Assembly (NCBI GenBank): GCA_963701435.1
Contig: CAVPAL010000007.1
Coordinates: 434,001-498,000, forward strand
Length of the DNA: 64,000 nucleotides
Direction of reading: 5' to 3'
From: JAACFF01 sp963701435
Lineage (GTDB): Bacteria > Chloroflexota > Anaerolineae > Promineifilales > Promineifilaceae
Shown here: positions 57,374 to 64,000 of the stretch, piece after piece
Layout: each line of letters begins with the position of its first letter
How positions within the stretch are numbered: the first letter of the stretch is position 1
Translations under genes and position numbers: made by a program
Notes under the pieces: model-generated
What the model was told of the DNA's origin: nothing
The model's database searches: none
What the model saw: the letters and a program-made list of their open reading frames with translations, nothing else

Positions 57374-57796
57374 TCAAACAGATTCCAAAAATGCCAGTAC
57401 TTCTTCTCGAATTGCATCACGCACCTGGCGAAAAACAGCCATCCTGACCGCTTCATCGCCGGTCGCTTTGGCCGGATCGGGGAATGGGATGTGCATTTTC
57501 TGCCCCTGGCCCAACCAGATTGGGCATTTTTCGGCGGCGTCGTCACACACTGTAATCACCCAATCAAGAGGCACATTGCGGAATTGCCCGGTCGATTTTG
57601 AGGTGTGATTGGAAATATCAATGTCAACTTCAGCCATGGCGGCAATGGCCATCGGGTGAACATAACCAGACGGCTCCGTGCCGGCCGAAAACGCTTCCCA
57701 GGCATCACCTCGATAATAATTCACCAATCCTTCGGCCATATGGCTGCGACAAGAATTGCCGGTACATAAAATCAACACACGTCTACGACTCATCAT
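57374..57796 (-). CDS. arsC: Arsenate reductase, LMW-phosphatase family
   Basis: 140 residues. The P-loop CTGNSCRS (about 11-18) gives the C-x5-R active site; further redox cysteines occur at about C84 and C90 (ITVCDDAAEKCP), as in thioredoxin-linked ArsC. It would reduce arsenate to arsenite, though it could also act as a protein-tyrosine phosphatase. No ars operon partners are adjacent. It follows the TolB-like lipoprotein gene by 6 bp. Confidence 0.9.
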   Translation of the reverse strand: MMSRRRVLILCTGNSCRSHMAEGLVNYYRGDAWEAFSAGTEPSGYVHPMAIAAMAEVDIDISNHTSKSTGQFRNVPLDWVITVCDDAAEKCPIWLGQGQKMHIPFPDPAKATGDEAVRMAVFRQVRDAIREEVLAFLESV

Positions 57797-57802
57797 CTTC
57801 TC

Positions 57803-58924
57803 CTATGGATTCAGCCAGGCAGGCTGCATTCCTTCGGCTACAATTGGCTGCATGCTTTCGGTTTCAAGGTCAAACAACCAGATAGCGGGTTCTGCGTTTG
57901 GGTCTTCCAGATCAAAACGTTGGAAGAGAAGGAAACGGCCGTCTGGCGACCAGGCGGGCGGTCCATAATTAACCAGCAAATCATCTGTTAGTGCGCGCTG
58001 TTCGCTCCCGTCAGCGCGCATCAGCCAAAGCTGCCGTCCAGTAGCGGTGCGCGGCTTCTTGCGGCCCACAACCAGCCACTCGCCATCAGGCGACCAGGCC
58101 GGCGAACCATCATCTACCGGCATGGACGGGCTGATTTGTTCACGTTCCCCTGTGGCGGGATCGGCCAAAAAAAGATGTACGGCCGTTTCAAAATCATGCG
58201 TATGTGTTTCATGCTCCTCGCCTTTATCCCCGTGAATGACCACAACGTCCAGATTGGGAATCACAAGTTGTTCCTCAGTCGGATGCCAGGCAGCGGGCAT
58301 GCCAACTTCATTGGGATAAAAGGCGGAACGGCCGTCAAACAAATTGTAGACAAATGTGCCTTCCTCTTCGGGCGAGACATAGCTCAACCACTGCCCATCA
58401 GGGGAAAACCGCGCGGCTGTACCGCGCGCATTCTCATCCTCCAGAACACTTTCAACCGCGCCGCTGCGAGTATCCAGCCACCAGAGAATGGGCGAACCGG
58501 CCACGCCATCAGCAAGCACCGGCCGGTGTTCGAATATAATTTTACGACTGTCGGGCGCCCACACGAGTCGGGCGCACTCCGCCAGCTTGCATTGATGAAT
58601 TTGTTGGGGATTGCGGCCGTTTTTGTCTATCAGCCAGATGGCGCTGTCGCCGTTTGGGGTCACAACAGAATAAACAATGTGGGCGCTGTCGGGTGCGACG
58701 GCATAATCAAACACGCCGGTCGAATCGCTGGTTAATGCCTCGGGTTCTTCATCAAGTGTGGCGCGGAAAATTTGGGAACGACCGTTTTCATCCCAGCCCA
58801 GATACACAATGGGCGGAAGCGGCGCGGAACGTTCGAGCAAGCCACAAGCAGTCAAAAAAAGCCAGGGTATTAGCAGCCATCCGGGACAAACAAGGCGCAC
58901 AAAATGAAATTTCATCCTCACCAT
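57803..58924 (-). CDS. TolB/PD40-type beta-propeller lipoprotein
   Basis: About 373 residues (start 58924 or 58915). Signal peptide with lipobox LTAC near residue 27, then six or so PD40 blades with the repeated DSAHIVYS, DSRKIIFE, DGQWLSYV, DGEWLVVG and DGRFLLFQ motifs. Probably a cell-surface scaffold. It precedes arsC with a 6-bp gap. Confidence 0.85.
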   Translation of the reverse strand: MVRMKFHFVRLVCPGWLLIPWLFLTACGLLERSAPLPPIVYLGWDENGRSQIFRATLDEEPEALTSDSTGVFDYAVAPDSAHIVYSVVTPNGDSAIWLIDKNGRNPQQIHQCKLAECARLVWAPDSRKIIFEHRPVLADGVAGSPILWWLDTRSGAVESVLEDENARGTAARFSPDGQWLSYVSPEEEGTFVYNLFDGRSAFYPNEVGMPAAWHPTEEQLVIPNLDVVVIHGDKGEEHETHTHDFETAVHLFLADPATGEREQISPSMPVDDGSPAWSPDGEWLVVGRKKPRTATGRQLWLMRADGSEQRALTDDLLVNYGPPAWSPDGRFLLFQRFDLEDPNAEPAIWLFDLETESMQPIVAEGMQPAWLNP

Positions 58925-59011
58925 GTTACTGTGAGGGAAACGGCCGTTCCAGCAACAACCTCTGAGGGAGGACTATTTCTTACACACTGCTCATCAATTC
59001 AGTACGCAACA

Positions 59012-59701
59012 TTATTCGACAATGATTGGGGGACTTTCGTATTCTGACTCAATTTCCTGATAAACACCCGTCGCCATATAAATCACCCATTCACAAATAT
59101 TGATAACCCGGTCGGCTGCGCGTTCCAGATTGTGGATGATCCATTCAAGCTGGCTGGCGCGCTCAACCTCATGCGAGTTTTCACGCACATAGTCGAGAAT
59201 ATCAGCATACATCTTTTTAAACAGGTTATCGACCATATCATCCGATGGCGGCACGCTGCGCGCCAGCGCCTCATCATTTTGTGCAAAACCATCTAGCGCA
59301 CGCCGCAGCATATCTTTGGTTAAATCACCCATCAAGGGCAAGTTTTCCGATAACGAGTACAGTACCTCCCTCTCACCCAGATCGATACTTGTACGGCCGA
59401 TACCCTTCACGTAATCATTGATACGCTCTAACTCGCCAACAATTTCCAAAACCGCAGCGATAAACCGCATATCCTTTGCAGTTGGTTGTTGAGTTGCTAT
59501 AAGTTTTAAACAGTCCATCATGATGCTGATGCGCTGCTCGTTTATTATGTTATCACCCTCTATAAGACGACGTGAAAGCGCCATATCGCGCTTAAGCAAA
59601 GCAGTAATGGCCAGTCGAATATTTTCTTCAACCAGGCTACCCATCGCCAGCAAGCGCGTTTGCAGATTATTCAAACTTAAATCAAAAGATTCTCTTGCCA
59701 T
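59012..59701 (-). CDS. phoU: Phosphate-signalling regulator PhoU
   Basis: 229 residues made of two three-helix PhoU repeats. It regulates the Pst transporter and the PhoR/PhoB pathway. NEQRISIMMDCLKLIATQQP and ERINDYVKGIGRTS are typical. It is the last gene of the pst operon, about 125 bp after pstB; a branched palindrome lies in that gap. Confidence 0.93.
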   Translation of the reverse strand: MARESFDLSLNNLQTRLLAMGSLVEENIRLAITALLKRDMALSRRLIEGDNIINEQRISIMMDCLKLIATQQPTAKDMRFIAAVLEIVGELERINDYVKGIGRTSIDLGEREVLYSLSENLPLMGDLTKDMLRRALDGFAQNDEALARSVPPSDDMVDNLFKKMYADILDYVRENSHEVERASQLEWIIHNLERAADRVINICEWVIYMATGVYQEIESEYESPPIIVE

Positions 59702-59744
59702 GTTTCCCTCTCAGGTTTATCATCTAGGGTGCGTTCGCAAACAA

Positions 59745-59796
59745 GTTTGTAGTAACGGCTTCAGCCGTTTAGCCCGCTAAATCAGTTACTACGAAC
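59745..59796. repeat. Branched palindrome between pstB and phoU
   Basis: Outer stem GTTTGTAGTAAC (59745-59756) / GTTACTACGAAC (59785-59796), one mismatch. Inside are two further hairpins: AACGGCT / AGCCGTT and TTTAGC / GCTAAA. The result is a three-way-junction shape of about 52 bases. It may be a REP-type repeat; no second copy is in the window. Confidence 0.65.
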
Positions 59797-59827
59797 CCAA
59801 ACTCAAAAGTAAATCATGAACGAACCC

Positions 59828-60628
59828 TTAGCCAAAACGACCAGTGATGTATTGTTCGGTTAACTCATTCCCGGGATTGGTGAATAATTCTTCCGTTTCT
59901 GCAGTCTCTACAAGGTATCCGGCGCGGTCTTTGTCCATATTAAAAAACGCCGTATAGTCTGAAGCGCGGGCAGCCTGCTGCATGTTGTGGGTTACAATGA
60001 GAATAGTGTAATTCTCCTTCAACTTCTGGATCAACTCTTCGATTCTCAAGGTAGAGACCGGATCCAGGGCTGACGCCGGTTCATCCATTAGAATGATTTC
60101 CGGCTTGATGGCGACAGCGCGGGCAATACAAACGCGCTGCTGCTGGCCGCCGGATAGAGAAAGGCCGCTTTGGTCCAGTTTATCTTTTACGTCATCCCAA
60201 ACGGCCGCATCACGCAAAGATTGTTCGACCAGATCATCCATGTCCTGTTTACTGCCCTTGAAACCGTTAATTTTGGCGCCCCAGGCGACATTGTCATAAA
60301 TACTTTTGGGAAATGGATTGGGCTTCTGGAAGACCATCCCGATCCGGCGGCGAACTTCCACCGGATCAACATCCTCATCATAGATATTCTTGCCGTGAAA
60401 AAGCACTTCACCCTCCGCTCTGGCAATGGGTATAAGATCATTCATGCGATTAAAAGAACGCAAAACTGTGCTTTTTCCGCATCCGGAAGGACCAATTAGC
60501 GCCGTAATCTGACGCGCGTGAAACTTGAGATTAACATTTTTGACAGCACGAAAATTGCCATAATAAACATTTAAATTATTGGCTTTAATCGCATACTGTC
60601 CATTTTGTGAGATTGTCGATTCATTCAT
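59828..60628 (-). CDS. pstB: Phosphate ABC transporter ATP-binding protein
   Basis: 266 residues. Walker A GPSGCGKST, signature LSGGQQQR, Walker B IILMDEPASALDP and H loop VTHNMQQAARASDYTAFF are all present, and the length is typical of PstB. It begins 15 bp after pstA. Confidence 0.96.
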   Translation of the reverse strand: MNESTISQNGQYAIKANNLNVYYGNFRAVKNVNLKFHARQITALIGPSGCGKSTVLRSFNRMNDLIPIARAEGEVLFHGKNIYDEDVDPVEVRRRIGMVFQKPNPFPKSIYDNVAWGAKINGFKGSKQDMDDLVEQSLRDAAVWDDVKDKLDQSGLSLSGGQQQRVCIARAVAIKPEIILMDEPASALDPVSTLRIEELIQKLKENYTILIVTHNMQQAARASDYTAFFNMDKDRAGYLVETAETEELFTNPGNELTEQYITGRFG

Positions 60629-60643
60629 CGCTTATCCGCTCCC

Positions 60644-62884
60644 CTAGGTTAAAGGTTTTGTATACCGGTTACGGAGGAAAATCGCCAGCGCATTCAACAT
60701 AAGCAGCAATACAAGCAGGACAATAATCGCGGCGCCGGCAATATTGCGGAAGGTGTCCTGGGGACGCGTTGTCCACTGGTAAATTTGGGCCGGGAGAGAG
60801 GTAAATTTTGAAAAAGGGCCGGTTGGATCTGTCGTTATGAAGGTAGAAGCGCCCACAACAACCAGCGGAGCCGTTTCCCCAATCACGCGTGACATCGTTA
60901 GAATCGTACCGGTCAAAATACCCGGAAGCGCGTTTGGCAGCACGTGGTTCCATATTGTCTGCCATTTGGTTGCGCCCAGGCCCATGCTGGCCTCACGTAA
61001 TGACGACGGCACAGCTTTGATCGCTTCTTGTGCAGAAATGATGATGATGGGCAAACCCAACAAACCCAATGTCAGGCCGGCGGATAATACCGTACGGCCG
61101 TTTGCGGTTGCGCCCGACTCTACTACCCCAAACAAAGCGCCGCTGGTCAATGGTTCCAGCGCCCGCACAAACACGGCCAGACCCAGCATCCCATAAATAA
61201 TGGATGGCACCCCGGCGAGATTGTTGATATTTGTCTGAATGATGCGGTTATACCACTTTTCGTCATCGGCATATTCCTGCAGATAAATTGCGGCTGCCAC
61301 GCCAAAAGGAAAAGCAAACAAGATCGCAATGGCTACAACCCACAGAGAACCCAAAATAGCGGTACGAATGCCGGCAATTTCAGGCTGGCTTGATTGTGGG
61401 CTGGTAATAAAGTTTAAATTTATCCAGGAGTTAAACTTGACATCTGCATTGGGATATTCCTCAGCCGCGAGCGCAAATAACGCTTCGCGATTAAAAAGAG
61501 AATCAAACAGGAAATAAGATTTGAGTACGGTAGGTTTGATCACATCTTCCTGAATCAACCGCTCCACATCGCCCTTACTGCGTGGTTCGGCCGTACATCC
61601 GCCGGGTGGATTATCGCCGGTACAGGCAGCCTCATACGCTTCAGGGTTATCACAAAGGAGTCTATCTGCATAAAAGCGCTGTTCGCGCTCAACGGCCCGG
61701 CAGCGCCCCACCGTGACATTAGCGGCAAAGACCTCGACCAGGCCGTCATACGGTAAAGCGCTGATAGATTGTTGCGGGAAGGTTGTTTGCACAAAAAAGT
61801 CCATCGTGCCGCTGTCGGCTGTAGGGATATAGCGCGCTATCGCGGCATCCGGCCAATTGTTATTGAGTTCTGACCAGTTAACGGCCGTTGCAAAAAGTTC
61901 CTCAAGCTGCTCACTGCTGACATTGTCGGCGAATTCATTCAAACTACTAACGACGGCGACAACTGCATCAGTCGCCATGCGCAGTTCGAGGGGATTACGG
62001 CCGTTTTGGCGGCAAGCCTCATATTCAGTCGCTTCAATGGGGCGGCTGGCGTCGACAATATCCACGGCTTCATTATCAACACAAAATGCGCGAAATCCAC
62101 CGCCCGTACCAGTGCTCTCGACCGTTATCTCACCCTGATATCCGTCTGCTACAAAGCGGTCAGCCATCATTTGCGTGATGGGATACACGGTGGAAGAACC
62201 AGAAATTAAAATTGATCCGCCAAAGTCAGAGGGATCAATCTGTGGCAAACTTTCAACGCCCAGAGTTGCCAAAATCGCCTGTTCCTGCGCCGCCATCACC
62301 GCTTCATCGGCAGGGAAATAACCTACTTCGGCCACAACCTCATCCAGATTTTCGAGATAATATTCCAAAAAGGCGACTACTTCTGGCTTTTCTGCGATAG
62401 TGGCATCGGCGGTGTATAGGAATAACGGCCGTATTTCGGCATACTCCCCGGAATTAACCGTCTCTTCCGTCGGTGTGACCCCATCAATCGACAAAAGATT
62501 CAGCCCTTCTTGATTGGCGCGATAAAAAGCATAACCAAAAAAACCGGTTCCGTTGGGATCAGAAGCAATTTGATCGGCTAAAGCCTGATCATCTTCGCTT
62601 GATTCGACCACATTGGGCGCATTAACTACACGCGATTTATTGAATTCTGTCACGAGTGTTGCTTCTGGAATCTCACTTTGTTCAATAATATATCCAAAAG
62701 ATTGGTTAACAATCGAAATAATTAACACCAGCAGCAAAATCATGGCGACGATTAAAGCCGCCAACAGCGCCCACCCCCAGAGACCCCCGCGCCGTCGCCG
62801 GTTTTTGATCTGACCCTCTATATCATCCCCTTGTGGAAATAAATCTTTGTCTACTTTTCTGGAGATATACTCATTATCAAGCAT
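60644..62884 (-). CDS. pstA: PstA permease with two PstS-like halves inserted in swapped order
   Basis: 746 residues, where PstA is usually about 290. A cytosolic N-terminus and the first membrane helix (about 35-60) are followed by about 440 periplasmic residues, then the PstA core (about 500-746) with LREASMGLGATKWQTIWNHVLP as the EAA loop. The insert holds a PstS C-terminal half (about 93-208: GFFGYAFYRANQEGLNLLSI, DGVTPTEETVNSGEYAEIRP) before a PstS N-terminal half (about 222-365: ILISGSSTVYPITQMMADRF, the phosphate loops, DIVDASRPIE). The order is the reverse of normal PstS. A Cys-bearing linker (C395, C411, C421, C430) follows. It overlaps pstC by one base. Confidence 0.88.
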   Translation of the reverse strand: MLDNEYISRKVDKDLFPQGDDIEGQIKNRRRRGGLWGWALLAALIVAMILLLVLIISIVNQSFGYIIEQSEIPEATLVTEFNKSRVVNAPNVVESSEDDQALADQIASDPNGTGFFGYAFYRANQEGLNLLSIDGVTPTEETVNSGEYAEIRPLFLYTADATIAEKPEVVAFLEYYLENLDEVVAEVGYFPADEAVMAAQEQAILATLGVESLPQIDPSDFGGSILISGSSTVYPITQMMADRFVADGYQGEITVESTGTGGGFRAFCVDNEAVDIVDASRPIEATEYEACRQNGRNPLELRMATDAVVAVVSSLNEFADNVSSEQLEELFATAVNWSELNNNWPDAAIARYIPTADSGTMDFFVQTTFPQQSISALPYDGLVEVFAANVTVGRCRAVEREQRFYADRLLCDNPEAYEAACTGDNPPGGCTAEPRSKGDVERLIQEDVIKPTVLKSYFLFDSLFNREALFALAAEEYPNADVKFNSWINLNFITSPQSSQPEIAGIRTAILGSLWVVAIAILFAFPFGVAAAIYLQEYADDEKWYNRIIQTNINNLAGVPSIIYGMLGLAVFVRALEPLTSGALFGVVESGATANGRTVLSAGLTLGLLGLPIIIISAQEAIKAVPSSLREASMGLGATKWQTIWNHVLPNALPGILTGTILTMSRVIGETAPLVVVGASTFITTDPTGPFSKFTSLPAQIYQWTTRPQDTFRNIAGAAIIVLLVLLLMLNALAIFLRNRYTKPLT

Positions 62885-63831
62885 CAGTTATATACCTCAC
62901 GGAAGCGGCGCACAATGCGCTGGCTGATAATATTCAACACCAGCGTCATCATAAAAACAACCAGACCGACAGCAAAAATGCTCTGATAGTCAACCGAATC
63001 ATAACTCAAATCCCCGCCGCTAATGCGCACCATATAACCAGTCATTGCTTCAGCCGACTCAAAAGGATTCCAGGCTAAGCGCGGCCCGGCCCCGGCTGCA
63101 ATCGAAACAATCATCGTTTCCCCTACAGCGCGCGAAATCGCAACGACAAACGCCGCTGCAATCCCAGACAACGCCCCAGGAACAACAACCTTTGTTGAGG
63201 TTTCCCACTTGGTAGCGCCCAGACCATATGCAGCTTCCCGTAAAGAGTTGGGCACGGCATGCAGCGCGTCTTCACTCAACGACGCCACCAACGGAATAAT
63301 CAAGATGCCCACCACAATGCCGGCTGACGCCACGTTATAAATCTGCACGATATCTTTTCCAATAATGGAACGCAGTACGGGCGTCATAAACGTCAAGGCA
63401 AAATAACCATAGACAACCGTCGGAATGCCCGCCAATACTTCCAATACTGGTTTGAGCGTATTCCGCGCCCTGGATGAGGCATACTCACTCAAATAAATGG
63501 CGGCGGCCAGCCCCATCGGCAGCGCCACCAGCATGGCAATAAAACTGATCATTAGAGTTGCACTTAGCAGCGGAAAAATACCAAAACGGCCGATTTGGGG
63601 CTGCCAGACCGTATCGGTTAAAAATCCGCTCAATGTGACCTCCGGCAATGCAAAAAATTGGAGCGCATCCCGCACCAATATTATGACAATACCAATCGTG
63701 ATCAGAACCGATGCAATGCCGGCAAGCAGCAATAATCCCTCAATAATTGTTTCACCAATACGGGGGGATTTAGCCAGTTTATGCTCCATATCAAGCGACT
63801 GCTGCGCCGGTTCCAGGGTTGTATTTGCCAT
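62884..63831 (-). CDS. pstC: Phosphate ABC transporter permease PstC
   Basis: 315 residues, six membrane helices. SLREAAYGLGATKWETSTKV is the EAA loop and AISRAVGETMIVSIAAG is a PstC signature. AGGAGA precedes the ATG at 63831. Its stop overlaps the pstA start (TGATG). Normal length, unlike its partner pstA. Confidence 0.95.
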   Translation of the reverse strand: MANTTLEPAQQSLDMEHKLAKSPRIGETIIEGLLLLAGIASVLITIGIVIILVRDALQFFALPEVTLSGFLTDTVWQPQIGRFGIFPLLSATLMISFIAMLVALPMGLAAAIYLSEYASSRARNTLKPVLEVLAGIPTVVYGYFALTFMTPVLRSIIGKDIVQIYNVASAGIVVGILIIPLVASLSEDALHAVPNSLREAAYGLGATKWETSTKVVVPGALSGIAAAFVVAISRAVGETMIVSIAAGAGPRLAWNPFESAEAMTGYMVRISGGDLSYDSVDYQSIFAVGLVVFMMTLVLNIISQRIVRRFREVYN

Positions 63832-63868
63832 TCGCTGATTCTCCTAATCTTTTCCAGGTTACGAACAG

Positions 63869-63900
63869 GCAGGAGAGAACGTTTTCTCGCCCTCTCCTGC
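63869..63900 (-). terminator. Hairpin between pstS and pstC
   Basis: GCAGGAGAG (63869-63877) and CTCTCCTGC (63892-63900) in the gap between the preceding gene and pstC. There is no T-run, so it may stabilise the pstS part of the mRNA or only attenuate read-through, as is common in pst operons. Confidence 0.55.
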
Positions 63901-63974
63901 ACAATTTACAATCAATTACAACAGGTAATTGATTGAATTTTTTCTGTCTAAATCTCTTTTGGATAGCCCAATTC

Positions 63975-64000
63975 TTATTGGCCCATTGCCTCCAACCACT
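63975..64000 (-). CDS. pstS: C-terminal end of a probable phosphate-binding protein (partial)
   Basis: The last codons read WLEAMGQ and stop (63975-63977), a typical ending for PstS of this lineage, on the same strand and directly upstream of pstC. The rest lies outside the window. The position in the operon is the main support. Confidence 0.5.

Overview
The window looks like a chromosomal segment of a Chloroflexota bacterium (Anaerolineae/Ardenticatenia-like, possibly near 'Candidatus Promineifilum'). This is inferred from gene content and style: roughly half GC, long multi-GAF signalling proteins, a fused isobutyryl-CoA mutase, a CarH-type regulator beside phytoene synthase, Pst and Fe3+-type transporters, and many membrane proteins of unknown function. 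No rRNA, CRISPR array, phage or plasmid module was seen.

Layout. 1-8.3 kb: an SDR-family protein, a B12-dependent MerR regulator divergent from crtB, a hybrid histidine kinase, an SpoU methyltransferase and Hsp33. 8.4-12.6 kb: an RsbU/RsbW/STAS partner-switching cassette. 12.7-16.5 kb: queG, a DUF4153-like membrane protein and a pore-loop channel-like protein. 16.6-20.7 kb: a surface-polymer operon on the minus strand (UDP-sugar dehydrogenase, FAD oxidoreductase, flippase-like protein). 20.9-28.9 kb: tRNA-Pro, then a type I restriction-modification island in which every gene is frameshifted and 63-bp hairpins separate the genes; a REP-associated transposase (RAYT) sits inside it. 29-31 kb: universal stress protein, TauE-type exporter and a small membrane protein. 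31-37 kb: ornithine aminotransferase and an Fe3+-type ABC importer with an enlarged permease. 37-42 kb: PstS-like lipoprotein, uppP, tgt, an M3 peptidase and a tRNA cluster (Phe, Gly, Cys). 42-50 kb: icmF, a DEAD-box helicase divergent from an RRM protein, a D-threonine-aldolase-like enzyme and pdxH. 50-57 kb: murJ-like flippase, FHA protein, DUF1232 protein, a membrane protein with two predicted death-like (effector-associated) domains, an Ig/zinc-ribbon protein and an M23 peptidase. 57-64 kb: arsC, a TolB-like lipoprotein and a pst-phoU operon whose PstA carries two PstS halves in swapped order.

Themes across the window: (1) the 8-bp palindrome ACGGCCGT occurs about 70 times (hand count) where about one is expected by chance, mostly inside genes and in every frame, like cyanobacterial HIP1; (2) two 112-113-bp structured elements share AGGTAA/TTACCT ends; (3) a 63-bp REP-like hairpin family surrounds its likely RAYT transposase; (4) single-base frameshifts are concentrated in the restriction island, with three more elsewhere.

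Starts were moved inward where a Shine-Dalgarno sequence or family alignment supported it. Functional calls are by eye from motifs; no database search was run.
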